From: Maridesulfovibrio sp.
GTDB lineage: Bacteria; Desulfobacterota; Desulfovibrionia; Desulfovibrionales; Desulfovibrionaceae
Length of the DNA: 64,000 bases
Direction: 5' to 3'
Assembly (NCBI RefSeq): GCF_963678865.1
Contig: NZ_OY787459.1
Coordinates: 772,501 to 836,500 of the forward strand
The position numbers and the translations under genes are program-made. The notes under the pieces were generated by a model, which was not told where the DNA came from, made no database searches, and worked only from the letters and a program-made list of their open reading frames with translations. Each line of letters opens with the position of its first letter. Within the stretch, counting starts at the first letter, position 1. This document shows, piece after piece, positions 28,363 to 36,281 of this stretch.

Positions 28363-28400
28363 AAAAAAATTCAGCATCTACATATGCAGATGCTGAACGA
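28363..28400 (-). terminator. Intrinsic terminator after the HU operon
   Basis: On the minus strand TTCAGCATCT pairs with AGATGCTGAA (28370-28379 with 28388-28397), followed by TTTTTTT (28369-28363). It lies 22 nt after the small membrane protein gene. Confidence 0.8.
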
Positions 28401-28421
28401 AAAATCACTTGAAAAGTGAAA

Positions 28422-28598
28422 TTAGTGAGCAGCGGTATCCTTTTTGGAATCCATCCATGCCTTTACAGCACAGTAAGCCATTCCGGCACCGAGAATACCG
28501 AGAACAACGTAAAGGACGCCGAAGAAAATAAAATGATCGGGCTGCCACCAAGGAAGATCCATCGGAAGAGGACTATGAACAGTTTCACCATGCAACAT
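28422..28598 (-). CDS. Small single-span membrane protein downstream of HU
   Basis: A 58-residue protein. The N-terminus is polar with a WW pair (LPWWQPDH); one clear transmembrane segment (about residues 23-45, FIFFGVLYVVLGILGAGMAY) is followed by a short charged tail (WMDSKKDTAAH). The ATG at 28598 has AAGGAG 9 nt upstream. It begins 17 nt after HU ends and a terminator follows, so it belongs to the HU transcript. I do not recognise a family; it could be a component of a respiratory complex or a membrane anchor. Confidence 0.75.
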   Translation of the reverse strand: MLHGETVHSPLPMDLPWWQPDHFIFFGVLYVVLGILGAGMAYCAVKAWMDSKKDTAAH

Positions 28599-28615
28599 AA
28601 TTCAAATCTCCTTGA

Positions 28616-28888
28616 CTACTTTACAGCGTCTTTAAGAAGCTTACCGGGACGAAACTTTACAACCTTGCATGCGGGAATCTTGATTTCTTCACCGGTGCGG
28701 GGGTTACGTCCTACGCGTTCTTTTCTTTCATCAACCTGAAATGTTCCGAAACCTGTAAGAGTCAGTTTTCCTTCATTCACGAGAGTTTCTTCCACTGTAT
28801 CCAGAAAATAATTCAGGCAACGCTCTGCATCAGCTTTGGTCATACCTGCTTTTTCAGCAATTTTAACCACCAGTTCAGCCTTTGTCAT
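28616..28888 (-). CDS. hup: DNA-binding protein HU
   Basis: A 90-residue nucleoid protein of the HU family: [18 protein letters not shown] at the start, the [21 protein letters not shown] arm that enters the minor groove, and [13 protein letters not shown] at the end. GGAAGGA precedes the ATG. It is distinct from the second HU/IHF gene at 44713. A small membrane protein gene shares its transcript. Confidence 0.95.
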   Translation of the reverse strand: MTKAELVVKIAEKAGMTKADAERCLNYFLDTVEETLVNEGKLTLTGFGTFQVDERKERVGRNPRTGEEIKIPACKVVKFRPGKLLKDAVK

Positions 28889-28924
28889 CAGTCCTTCCTC
28901 CTTGAAACGGAAAATGATTATTGC

Positions 28925-28966
28925 GGCACGTTATCGTGCCTGGCACTAACCTCGCTAAAAAGCGAG
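28925..28966 (-). promoter_or_regulatory. Two tandem hairpins in the HU leader
   Basis: GGCACG-TTAT-CGTGCC (28925-28940) and CTCGCT-AAAA-AGCGAG (28951-28966) are both perfect 6-bp hairpins in the region upstream of hup. No U-run follows, so they look like leader structure rather than terminators. Confidence 0.4.
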
Positions 28967-29138
28967 AGTTGGGTTCATAATACTTGCGACGGAAATATTC
29001 CCGTTCTGCAATTTGTTTTGCTAACACCCACGGACGTTTAAAACAAGCCCCCTATCCCGCATTTTCCTTGGAAATAAAGCAGAATCGCCAGATCAAACGT
29101 CCTTGATGAAAATCTAAAACAAAATTTTAGCCAACAAG

Positions 29139-29939
29139 TCAAGAGGGAAAATCGTTTTTAACGCATTTATAGAGACTCTGAAATTGCAGTGGTGACAAGG
29201 CTTCAGGGCGATCTTTGAGCGTAACCCCCTCAGCTTCAGCCCACTCATGCACAGAGTCAGAAATGAATGATTTCAATATCTTACCCAATTGCTTGCGCCT
29301 ATACTGAAAACAGTATTTGACCAGCTTGGCAAGCCCTTCAATATCACTGGGTTTTTCCTCTTCAGGCAATGGGAAAAATTTTATTACAGCCGAGTCGACC
29401 TTGGGTTTCGGCTTAAAAACCGTGGGAGGAACCTTGAAAAGGTAATCCGTTTTGCAGAAACTCTGCACCCAGACACTGATTGCTCCATATTTTTTCGACC
29501 CCGGACCTGCAGTGATGCGCTCCGCAACTTCATGCTGAACCATGAAGACACAAACTGCACTGCATTGTGCCGCAATATCCCACATGATTTTAGATGCCAC
29601 ATTGTATGGCAGATTCCCAACAATCTTCCAGTTTTTTTCAGGATCAAGCCCGGCCCAATCAAATTTCAAGGCGTCCTCAAGCTCAACCGATGCTTGCGGA
29701 TAATCCTCCTCCAATGCCGGAGCGAGATCGCGGTCTTTTTCAATCAAGGTAAGACTTTCAGGACCTGCTTCAAGAATAAATTTTGTCAAAGCACCCTGCC
29801 CCGGACCAATCTCAATAATTGAATCTTTCTCTGTAATCTTGAGGCTATCTACAATTTTACGTGCTATATTGGCATCTTGCAAAAAATTCTGCCCAAGGCT
29901 TTTCTTAGCTCTGTGTCTTGTCTGCACAAAAAACTCCAC
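29139..29939 (-). CDS. rsmA: 16S rRNA dimethyladenosine transferase
   Basis: It dimethylates two adjacent adenines in the 3' helix of 16S rRNA. The 266-residue protein has KKSLGQNFLQDANIARKIV, the SAM motif IIEIGPGQGALTKFIL and the catalytic NLPYNVASKI (NLPY motif). The C-terminal recognition domain (FQYRRKQLGKILKSF) is complete. It is monocistronic and divergent from the FlxA-like genes. Confidence 0.95.
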   Translation of the reverse strand: MEFFVQTRHRAKKSLGQNFLQDANIARKIVDSLKITEKDSIIEIGPGQGALTKFILEAGPESLTLIEKDRDLAPALEEDYPQASVELEDALKFDWAGLDPEKNWKIVGNLPYNVASKIMWDIAAQCSAVCVFMVQHEVAERITAGPGSKKYGAISVWVQSFCKTDYLFKVPPTVFKPKPKVDSAVIKFFPLPEEEKPSDIEGLAKLVKYCFQYRRKQLGKILKSFISDSVHEWAEAEGVTLKDRPEALSPLQFQSLYKCVKNDFPS

Positions 29940-30053
29940 TTATATTTTAAAAAAAACGACCTTAGCTTCTGAATGGTGTATCAGGCAAGTCTGAGGTTGC
30001 CCGGACTTCCTGTCAACGGCCTTATTTCTGCAGGCCTATATCCCTAAAAGCCC

Positions 30054-30080
30054 TAAAGTTTCCTCAAAAACTACCGAACC
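30054..30080 (+). promoter_or_regulatory. Sigma-28 (FliA)-type promoter of FlxA-like gene 1
   Basis: TAAAGTTT (30054-30061), an 11-nt spacer and ACCGAACC (30073-30080). The -35 element is the exact consensus and the -10 keeps the CCGA core of GCCGATAA. It lies 44 nt before the start codon. Confidence 0.6.
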
Positions 30081-30124
30081 ATATGATACAATTGATTATA
30101 ACACCTGAAAAAGAGGTTATTTAT

Positions 30125-30589
30125 ATGAGTTTTAACTTTCGTATCGGCGCCGACGCGCAACAATCATACGCAGTTTCAACCGCACAGACCAATGCGTTGC
30201 AAGAAACGGAAAATGAAAAGACAAGACTGACCATGGGCCAAGACAAAACCGGGGATACTATTTCCATTTCCCAACAGGGCAAAGATAAACTTGCTGCCAT
30301 GCAGGCAGGATCTCAGTCTTCGGAATCAACCGACAGCAGTTCCGACCCAAGCTCAAACATTGATCAACAGATCGAGAAGGTCAAAGAACAGATTGAAAAA
30401 GTCAAGGAAGAGATAGAAGAACTGCAAAAGGACCCGGAAAAGAACAAAGACCAGATTTCCGCCAAGCAGAATGAATTGATGCAGCTGCAAGGCCAGATCG
30501 TTGAGCTGCAAGAGCAACAGAACAAAGCATCCGGCACCAGCTCCAAGGGTGGAACCCGCGCTGAAGGCATGGGCAACTCCCTGACATAG
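30125..30589 (+). CDS. FlxA-like coiled-coil protein 1
   Basis: A 154-residue soluble protein from ATG 30125 (GAGG about 11 nt upstream). The layout is an N-terminal FNFRIGA motif, a TGDTISIS motif near residue 43, a Ser-rich linker, a coiled coil (about 78-130; heptads such as IEKVKEEIEELQK) with the segment DPEKNKDQI, and a Gly/Ser tail ending NSLT. This matches the FlxA-like family, known in E. coli as a sigma-28-dependent flagellar-regulon protein of unknown function. A paralogue follows. It has its own promoter and terminator. Confidence 0.7.
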   Translation: MSFNFRIGADAQQSYAVSTAQTNALQETENEKTRLTMGQDKTGDTISISQQGKDKLAAMQAGSQSSESTDSSSDPSSNIDQQIEKVKEQIEKVKEEIEELQKDPEKNKDQISAKQNELMQLQGQIVELQEQQNKASGTSSKGGTRAEGMGNSLT

Positions 30590-30611
30590 ACAGTATTTTA
30601 AATATTTTTAG

Positions 30612-30652
30612 CACCCCATCCAGACAAGTTCTTGGTGGGGTTTTTATTTTTA
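30612..30652 (+). terminator. Intrinsic terminator after FlxA-like gene 1
   Basis: ACCCCATCC (from 30613) pairs with GGTGGGGT (to 30641), followed by TTTTATTTTT. It separates the two paralogous genes. Confidence 0.75.
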
Positions 30653-30687
30653 AAATCTACCTATCGCAAAAAAACCTTAAGTCAATA

Positions 30688-30714
30688 TAAAGATGTTACA
30701 CTTTTAGTCGATAT
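30688..30714 (+). promoter_or_regulatory. Sigma-28 (FliA)-type promoter of FlxA-like gene 2
   Basis: TAAAGATG (30688-30695), an 11-nt spacer and GTCGATAT (30707-30714). Six of eight bases match the consensus in each element and the spacing equals that of the first promoter. It lies 36 nt before the start codon. Confidence 0.6.
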
Positions 30715-30749
30715 TAATAACATGACCACCCACGCCAAGAGAGGTAATT

Positions 30750-31247
30750 ATGGGATTCGATCTAAAAGTTGGAACAATGACGGCAGACCAAATTGATAAC
30801 TCAACTTTCAAAATGACCCCAATCAAAACCGAGGAGGACACTACAGCTCCTGATAAATCAACACTTAAAATCAAAACCGGGGACGGGGACTCGGTAAATA
30901 TATCAGCAGAAGGCCTCAAAAAATCAAATGAGGTCAATGAAAAATCAGCCAAAGAAGTCGCCAGTGAGGTTTCTAAAGAGAACGATACAGAGGAAATGAT
31001 AAGAAAAAAAATCAAACAACTGGAAAAAGAGCTCAAAGAATTAAGACAGAATCCTGAACAAAATAAAAAAGCAATAGAGATGAAAGAGCAGGAACTGCAA
31101 CAATATCAAGGAATGCTCTTGGACATCCTCAACAAAAGGAAAGGAGCGGAAAGCTCAGGTGGAGTTGGAGGCGGAACCCCTGCTCAATCAATTGACAGCT
31201 CATTAACAGAAGTACCCAAGGGAATGTTGTGCGAAGTACGTTTTTAA
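30750..31247 (+). CDS. FlxA-like coiled-coil protein 2
   Basis: A 165-residue paralogue of the preceding gene: GFDLKVG at the N-terminus, KTGDGDSVNIS, an acidic linker, a coiled coil with KELRQNPEQNKKAIEMKEQEL, and a Gly-rich tail ending SSLT plus a short extension. The two proteins align along their full length although the linkers diverge, pointing to an old tandem duplication. GAGAGG precedes the ATG. Function unknown; the promoter points to the flagellar/motility regulon. Confidence 0.7.
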   Translation: MGFDLKVGTMTADQIDNSTFKMTPIKTEEDTTAPDKSTLKIKTGDGDSVNISAEGLKKSNEVNEKSAKEVASEVSKENDTEEMIRKKIKQLEKELKELRQNPEQNKKAIEMKEQELQQYQGMLLDILNKRKGAESSGGVGGGTPAQSIDSSLTEVPKGMLCEVRF

Positions 31248-31281
31248 TCTCATAAACAGGTAACTACTGAATCCTCCACCT

Positions 31282-31310
31282 TTGACAAAGTGTACAAAAA
31301 TACATAAGCA
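31282..31310 (+). promoter_or_regulatory. Possible sigma-70 promoter for apt
   Basis: A consensus TTGACA (31282-31287), a 17-nt spacer and a weak TAAGCA (31305-31310) lie 31 nt upstream of apt. Confidence 0.4.
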
Positions 31311-31340
31311 AATTTTTTAAATAACCGATGGAGGAAATTC

Positions 31341-31853
31341 ATGAACCTGAGGGATTATATACGCGACGTACCCGACTTCCCCAAGGAAGGAATCGTATAC
31401 TTTGATATTACCCCGCTTTTGGCTGAGCCTAAAGCTTTTCAATATACTATCGACAAGTTGGCAGAACGTTTTGCCGATTACAAAGTTGATAAAATCGCTG
31501 CAGCAGAAGCACGCGGTTTCATCTTCGGAGCACCTCTTGCCAGTAAGCTCGGCATCGGGTTTGTGCCTATCCGTAAGCCCGGCAAACTGCCTTATGAGAC
31601 AATCTCCGTAAGCTACGATCTTGAATACGGGACAGACAACCTGAGCATGCACATAGATGCAGTTGCCAAGGACGAAAAAGTCCTGCTCATCGACGATGTT
31701 CTCGCCACGGGCGGAACAGCAGAAGGGATGGTCAAACTGGTGGAAAAAGCCGGCGGAACAGTTTCCGCCATGGGCTTCATTGCCGAGTTGAGCTTCCTTG
31801 ACGGGAAAAGCAAACTCAACGGCATTGATACCAGCAGCCTGATCCAGCTCTAA
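31341..31853 (+). CDS. apt: Adenine phosphoribosyltransferase
   Basis: It salvages adenine to AMP using PRPP. The 170-residue protein has FPKEGIVYFDITPLL, AAEARGFIFGAPLA and the PRPP-binding loop VLLIDDVLATGGTAEG. The genes that follow (mtnP, mtaD) handle methylthioadenosine; MtnP releases adenine, which Apt would recapture, so the cluster makes metabolic sense. It ends at a strong terminator. Confidence 0.95.
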   Translation: MNLRDYIRDVPDFPKEGIVYFDITPLLAEPKAFQYTIDKLAERFADYKVDKIAAAEARGFIFGAPLASKLGIGFVPIRKPGKLPYETISVSYDLEYGTDNLSMHIDAVAKDEKVLLIDDVLATGGTAEGMVKLVEKAGGTVSAMGFIAELSFLDGKSKLNGIDTSSLIQL

Positions 31854-31867
31854 TCAAGATAAGTCAG

Positions 31868-31913
31868 AACTCCTGCCGCAGATCACTGATCGCAGCAGGA
31901 GTTTTTCTTTTTT
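31868..31913 (+). terminator. Intrinsic terminator after apt
   Basis: AACTCCTGC (31868-31876) pairs with GCAGGAGTT (31895-31903), followed by TTTCTTTTTT. mtnP starts 26 nt later. Confidence 0.8.
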
Positions 31914-31938
31914 ACATTCGCAGACAAGGATAAAACCC

Positions 31939-32685
31939 ATGGCAATAATCGGCATCATCGGCGGCAGCGGTCTGGATAATCCTGATATTCTGAAAGATGC
32001 TAAGGATTCGGATGTTTCCAACAAATGGGGCACACCGAGTTCTCCCGTAAAGTCCGGAACCATAGCCGGAAAAGAGGTTCACATTATAGGACGCCACGGA
32101 CGCGAACACACCATCCCGCCCACTTATGTAAATAACCGGGCCAATATACAAGCCCTTAAAGACCTCGGCTGCGACTGCATCCTTGCAACCACTGCCGTAG
32201 GGTCACTGCGTGAGGAAATCGACCGGGGGCATCTGGTTATCATTGACCAGTTCATTGATTTCACCCGCAAACGGGAACTCACCTTTTTTGAGAAGTTTGA
32301 ACCGCATGCTCCGGCCCACACTCCCATGGCCGAACCGTTTGATGCGGATCTGCGCACTAAAATGTACTCAGCATGCAAGGAACTCGGGGTTACCGTTCAC
32401 GACAAAGGCACAGTCGTAACCATCGAAGGTCCCCGTTTTTCCACTCGCGCTGAATCACATATGTTTCGCGCATGGGGAGCGGATATCATCAATATGTCCA
32501 CAGCTCCCGAAGCCATTCTCGCCAACGAAGCCAGAATTCCTTATGCAGCCGTAGCCATGTCCACTGATTACGATTGCTGGAAAGCCGACGAAGCACCAGT
32601 CACATGGGATGACATTCTCGCTATTTTCAAGGCTAATGCCGAGAACGTGACTTCCATGCTGATCAAGACTATTGAAATGATTTAA
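31939..32685 (+). CDS. mtnP: S-methyl-5'-thioadenosine phosphorylase
   Basis: It cleaves methylthioadenosine to adenine and methylthioribose-1-phosphate. The 248-residue protein opens IGIIGGSGLDNP and has GRHGREHTIPP, ATTAVGSL and the MSTAPEAILANEA motif near the nucleoside site. AAGGA precedes the ATG. It sits between apt and the amidohydrolase, forming a methionine/adenine salvage group; the rest of the methionine salvage pathway is not in the window. Confidence 0.93.
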   Translation: MAIIGIIGGSGLDNPDILKDAKDSDVSNKWGTPSSPVKSGTIAGKEVHIIGRHGREHTIPPTYVNNRANIQALKDLGCDCILATTAVGSLREEIDRGHLVIIDQFIDFTRKRELTFFEKFEPHAPAHTPMAEPFDADLRTKMYSACKELGVTVHDKGTVVTIEGPRFSTRAESHMFRAWGADIINMSTAPEAILANEARIPYAAVAMSTDYDCWKADEAPVTWDDILAIFKANAENVTSMLIKTIEMI

Positions 32686-32686
32686 T

Positions 32687-32775
32687 ACCTCCGGTAGCCC
32701 TTCGGGGACCAAAGAACCCTTTTGAAAAAAGGCTCTCTGGACTCTCCTAAAACTTTTGTCAGGGCTTCGCCGATA
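32687..32775 (+). repeat. Dispersed intergenic repeat, copy 4
   Basis: CCTCCGG box (32688-32694), an imperfect AGAACCCTTTT/AAAAGGCTCT hairpin, GGACTCTCCTAAAACTTTT (32739-32757), and a GGGCTTCGCCGA box (32762-32773). It has all four boxes of the family and fills the mtnP-mtaD gap. Confidence 0.65.
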
Positions 32776-32802
32776 CTAACGCAAAGATTGTGCGGGGTTA
32801 CT

Positions 32803-34131
32803 ATGCAGCCTGATAAATGTGATTTGATTATCAAAGGCTCTTACATTCTCACCCAGAATGAGGAGCGCGAACTGATTGAAGACGGGGCTGTTGCCGTCAG
32901 CGGCAACTATATTTCCGCTATCGGCAAGCAGGTTGATATTGCCAAAGAATGGATTGCGGATGAGACCATTGACTGCGGAAAATCGGTCATCCTGCCCGGC
33001 CTGATCAATTCACATACCCATGTGCCCATGACCCTCATGCGCGGGGTGGCAGATGATCTGCCCCTGCTCGAATGGCTGCACAATTATATGTTTCCCATTG
33101 AGTCAGGGCTTACTAAAGATTTAGTTGAACTGGGGGCGCGGCTCGGATGCGCTGAAATGGTTGCCAGCGGAACCACTGCAATTTTTGACGGCTATATGCA
33201 TGAAGATGTGGTTGGTAAGGCTGTCGATGAAACCGGCATGAAAGCTGTGCTCGGGGAAGGATTTTTCAAATTTCCTTCACCTTTTTTCAAAAAAGCTCAG
33301 GATGCATGGGATGCGATCGAAGCCTTGCATGAACAGTTTGCCGGGCATGAACGCATCAAAACCGCAGTTACGCCCCATGCTGTATTCACTACCGATCCGG
33401 ACCAACTGGCCGAGAGCATGGGGCTTGCAGAACGGCTGGGCCTGCTCTGGCAGATTCATGCAGCGGAATCCGTACCGGAAACAAAGCTGACTCTGGATAC
33501 ATTCGGGAAACGGCCTATCCAAATATTGAAAGAATACGGATTACTTCGGGAACGCACCCGCCTGCACCATTGTGTGGATGTAACTGACGAAGAAATTAGT
33601 TGGATCAAAGAGAGCGGGGCCATGATCGCCCACAATCCGCAATCCAACCTCAAGTTGGGCTCAGGCATCTGCCCACTGACAAAATTTGTTGAAGCCGGAA
33701 TTACTGCCGGGCTGGGAACTGACGGAGCTGCCAGCAATAATAATCTGGACATGCTTGATGAGATGCGCACCGCAGCCATGCTGCAGAAAGGCTTTCTGCA
33801 GGACCCGGAAGCAATGCCGGCGCAGGCTGTCCTTGATATGGCAACCCTTTCCGGGGCCGAATTTCTGGGATTTGAAGACATCGGTTCACTTAAAGCAGGA
33901 ATGAAAGCGGACATCATCGCCTTAGATATGGACAAGATGCACCTTAAACCTGTATACAACCCCCTCTCGCACGTAATTTACTCTGCCGGAGGACAGGATA
34001 TCTGCCTTACGGTATGTGATGGAGAGGTTATTTTCCGGGATGGACATTTTCTGACCGTAGACGTGGAAACAATTTCACGAGAAGCGGAAAAGGCCGTAGA
34101 ATGGGCTTTGCAGCGACTTGAAAACCGCTGA
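32803..34131 (+). CDS. mtaD: 5-methylthioadenosine/S-adenosylhomocysteine deaminase (amidohydrolase)
   Basis: A 442-residue metal-dependent amidohydrolase, probably deaminating MTA and SAH. I start at ATG 32803; the open frame upstream is repeat sequence. Zinc ligands are visible in LINSHTHVPMTL (HxH) and in QIHAAES, with LHHCVDV and GTDGAASNNNLDM, as in the MtaD/TrzN group. Position after mtnP supports an MTA/SAH role, but the group also includes guanine- and triazine-type enzymes. Confidence 0.82.
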   Translation: MQPDKCDLIIKGSYILTQNEERELIEDGAVAVSGNYISAIGKQVDIAKEWIADETIDCGKSVILPGLINSHTHVPMTLMRGVADDLPLLEWLHNYMFPIESGLTKDLVELGARLGCAEMVASGTTAIFDGYMHEDVVGKAVDETGMKAVLGEGFFKFPSPFFKKAQDAWDAIEALHEQFAGHERIKTAVTPHAVFTTDPDQLAESMGLAERLGLLWQIHAAESVPETKLTLDTFGKRPIQILKEYGLLRERTRLHHCVDVTDEEISWIKESGAMIAHNPQSNLKLGSGICPLTKFVEAGITAGLGTDGAASNNNLDMLDEMRTAAMLQKGFLQDPEAMPAQAVLDMATLSGAEFLGFEDIGSLKAGMKADIIALDMDKMHLKPVYNPLSHVIYSAGGQDICLTVCDGEVIFRDGHFLTVDVETISREAEKAVEWALQRLENR

Positions 34132-34168
34132 CCGGATATATTTTTAGAACCCTGAATGCGTTTTTCCC

Positions 34169-34197
34169 TTGACAACATAGGGTAAGACTGCATATGG
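34169..34197 (+). promoter_or_regulatory. Sigma-70 promoter of the PxxKW gene
   Basis: TTGACA (34169-34174), a 17-nt spacer and ATATGG (34192-34197), 80 nt upstream of the start codon. The -35 box is consensus and the -10 weak. Confidence 0.45.
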
Positions 34198-34277
34198 ATT
34201 TGTGCTTTTCCAAGCAAAGCAATTTAAGATAAAACTAACGCTTGTTCGCAAGCGACTTGCCAAACAGGAGGCGCTAC

Positions 34278-34568
34278 ATGGCTAAAAAGAATGCAAGAGT
34301 ACACGCACTCGAAGGTGCAGAAATGACTGCTGAAGGTCTTTCTTACAAAGGCGTAATTCTCGAAACCGTTGTTGAACAGTGTGACGGTTGTGAACGCGCA
34401 GTTGAATTCGAAGGTTCCAACTACTGTCCCAGCTACGCTCAGCCCGCTAAAAAGTGGTCCCACAGCGTATGCAACTTCGCCACCCACGTGCGTGCCGGTG
34501 TTGACAAAGAAGGTAAAGTCAAAGTTAACCCGCTTAAAGCATCCAAGCGTGCTGCACGCGGTCGCTAG
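34278..34568 (+). CDS. PxxKW family cysteine-rich protein
   Basis: A 96-residue basic protein starting at ATG 34278 with ACAGGAGG ideally spaced. Four Cys residues are arranged as CDGC, a single Cys in SNYCPSY and one in HSVCNFATH, around the PAKKW motif that names the family. The composition suggests a small metal-binding or redox protein. The family is restricted, as far as I recall, to sulfate-reducing relatives; its function is unknown. It has its own promoter and terminator, and its codons look like those of a highly expressed gene. Confidence 0.85.
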   Translation: MAKKNARVHALEGAEMTAEGLSYKGVILETVVEQCDGCERAVEFEGSNYCPSYAQPAKKWSHSVCNFATHVRAGVDKEGKVKVNPLKASKRAARGR

Positions 34569-34725
34569 TACAGCATCGACTGAATTTAAATTCTGTTCAC
34601 ATTTTTTTGTGAACACGATGCCAGTTTCAAGCGAACACTGTCTTTTCAGGCAAGTCGTTAACTGCATATTACCTGAAAAATATTCATACGGATATTTTTC
34701 AACTGATTCATTTCGTGTATCATGG

Positions 34726-34755
34726 GAGCCGGACTTGTTCCGGCTCTTCTCTTTG
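34726..34755 (+). terminator. Intrinsic terminator downstream of the PxxKW gene
   Basis: GAGCCGG (34726-34732), a 7-nt loop and CCGGCTC (34740-34746), followed by TTCTCTTT. A second hairpin, TGTTCAC/GTGAACA, lies earlier at 34592-34613 without a clear U-tail. Confidence 0.6.
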
Positions 34756-34819
34756 GTTCGCCGAGACACAAACCGATTAACACAAACCTGTATCTAAATG
34801 CATAAGCGGAGAAATACCC

Positions 34820-36040
34820 ATGCCCACTCAGCTTCTTTCAAAAATTGACAATATGAAAGACGCAGCCCTCGACCTCCATACCAAGCTGGTTGCCATTCCC
34901 GCCATCGGTCCCACCAATAATGGAACCGGTGAAAAAGCAAAAGCTGATTTCCTGACCGAATATCTCAAGGAAAACGGCTTCGGTGAAATAAAATCATATA
35001 ATGCTCCGGATGATCGAGTCGAGTGCGGATACAGACCGAATCTGGTTACCGTAATCCCCGGACAAGACAGCTCCAGAACACTCTGGATCATATCCCACAT
35101 GGATGTTGTGCCTGTTGGCGACCTCAGCCTCTGGGACACCGATCCTTTCAAATTGGTACAGGACGGAGACACCCTTTACGGGCGGGGAGTTGAAGACAAC
35201 CATCAGGGACTGGTCAGCTCCGTAATGGCAGCCAAAGCCCTTATGGACTCAGGCATGACTCCGGGCATCAATCTCGGGCTCATCTTCGTTTCCGATGAAG
35301 AAACAGGCTCCCACTACGGGCTTGAGTACATGGTCAAGGAACACGGGGACCTTTTCAAGAAGAATGACCTTTTCCTGGTTCCAGACTCTGGAGAACCGGA
35401 CTCAAAACTTGTTGAAATAGCAGAAAAATCTTCAATCTGGTTCAAAGTTACCGTTGAGGGCAAGCAGTGTCATGCCTCTACACCGGAACAGGGCGTAAAC
35501 TCCCTCGTGGCTGCAGCTGCGATGATCATGGAAGTTCCGGACCTGAAATACCATTTTGACGAAGAAGACGAACTTTTCTCCCCGCCCTACTCCACCTTCG
35601 AACCGACCAAGAAAGAAGCCAACGTCGAGAATATCAATACCATTCCGGGTAAAGATATATTTTACATCGACTGCCGCATCCTGCCCAGCTACGACCTTCA
35701 GGAAGTGATTGACCAGGTCAAAGGAATGGCTCTGTATGTAGCTGAAGAGTACGATGTAAAAGTTTCTGTGGATATTGAAAGTAAAAGTCAGGCTGCTCCG
35801 CCCACTCCAGCTGATGCCGAAATAGTGGAAAAAGTAGTTTTCGCAGTCAAAGAAGTTTACGGTGTGGATGCCGAGCCCGGCGGAATCGGTGGCGGTACAG
35901 TCGCCAAGCATCTGCGAGTCCTTGGATATCAAACAGTTGTCTGGTCCACCCTGCTTCATCAGGCTCATCAGCCTAACGAAAAAGGATCGATCAGCAATAC
36001 CCTGAACGACGCAAAAGTAATGGCACTTCTGCCTTTTTAA
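34820..36040 (+). CDS. M20 family metallo-hydrolase (dipeptidase/deacylase type)
   Basis: A 406-residue zinc hydrolase of the M20 fold. ISHMDVVPVGD holds the first metal His and Asp, GRGVEDNHQG the bridging Asp, and SDEETGS the general base Glu pair. The central dimerisation domain spans about residues 200-320. Closest in appearance to diaminopimelate-desuccinylase or ArgE-like peptidases, but I cannot name the substrate; no neighbouring gene specifies it. It is preceded by the PxxKW terminator and followed by repeats. Confidence 0.85.
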   Translation: MPTQLLSKIDNMKDAALDLHTKLVAIPAIGPTNNGTGEKAKADFLTEYLKENGFGEIKSYNAPDDRVECGYRPNLVTVIPGQDSSRTLWIISHMDVVPVGDLSLWDTDPFKLVQDGDTLYGRGVEDNHQGLVSSVMAAKALMDSGMTPGINLGLIFVSDEETGSHYGLEYMVKEHGDLFKKNDLFLVPDSGEPDSKLVEIAEKSSIWFKVTVEGKQCHASTPEQGVNSLVAAAAMIMEVPDLKYHFDEEDELFSPPYSTFEPTKKEANVENINTIPGKDIFYIDCRILPSYDLQEVIDQVKGMALYVAEEYDVKVSVDIESKSQAAPPTPADAEIVEKVVFAVKEVYGVDAEPGGIGGGTVAKHLRVLGYQTVVWSTLLHQAHQPNEKGSISNTLNDAKVMALLPF

Positions 36041-36275
36041 GGCTTCGGCAAGCCTGCCGACGCCCCCTCCGGGGCGCCAGAGAAACTTTTAATAGTTCTA
36101 TTGATTACTACCTCCTTAAGTCTTGCCTTAGCAAAGATGAATAGGGAGGTAGGTATTAAGTCCACAACAAATTTAATAAGCCCTCTCAGCGAAGCCCGAT
36201 AAAAAATTTTGAAGGGAGAGTCCAGAAAGGGAAACTTTTCCAAAAAGTTTCCCTTTCTGGCCGCCGGAGGCATCT
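36041..36275 (-). repeat. Dispersed intergenic repeat, copy 5 (inverted), plus a partial copy
   Basis: A partial copy at about 36041-36090 shows a CGCCCC/GGGGCG hairpin. The full inverted copy covers 36190-36275. Read on the minus strand it has CCTCCGGCGG, a perfect 18-bp hairpin (36222-36239 with 36243-36260, core AGAAAGGGAAACTTTT), GGACTCTCCC, AAAATTTTTT and GGGCTTCGCTGA. Its GCCGGAGG end is the ribosome-binding site of mnmG. Nothing else is evident in this gap. Confidence 0.7.
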
Positions 36276-36281
36276 CAGACC

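Noticed and set aside
28939..28955. TGGCAC-N5-TCGCT, similar to a sigma-54 promoter
   Set aside because: The second element lacks the required TTGC form, and it points towards no gene on the plus strand; it overlaps the HU leader hairpins.
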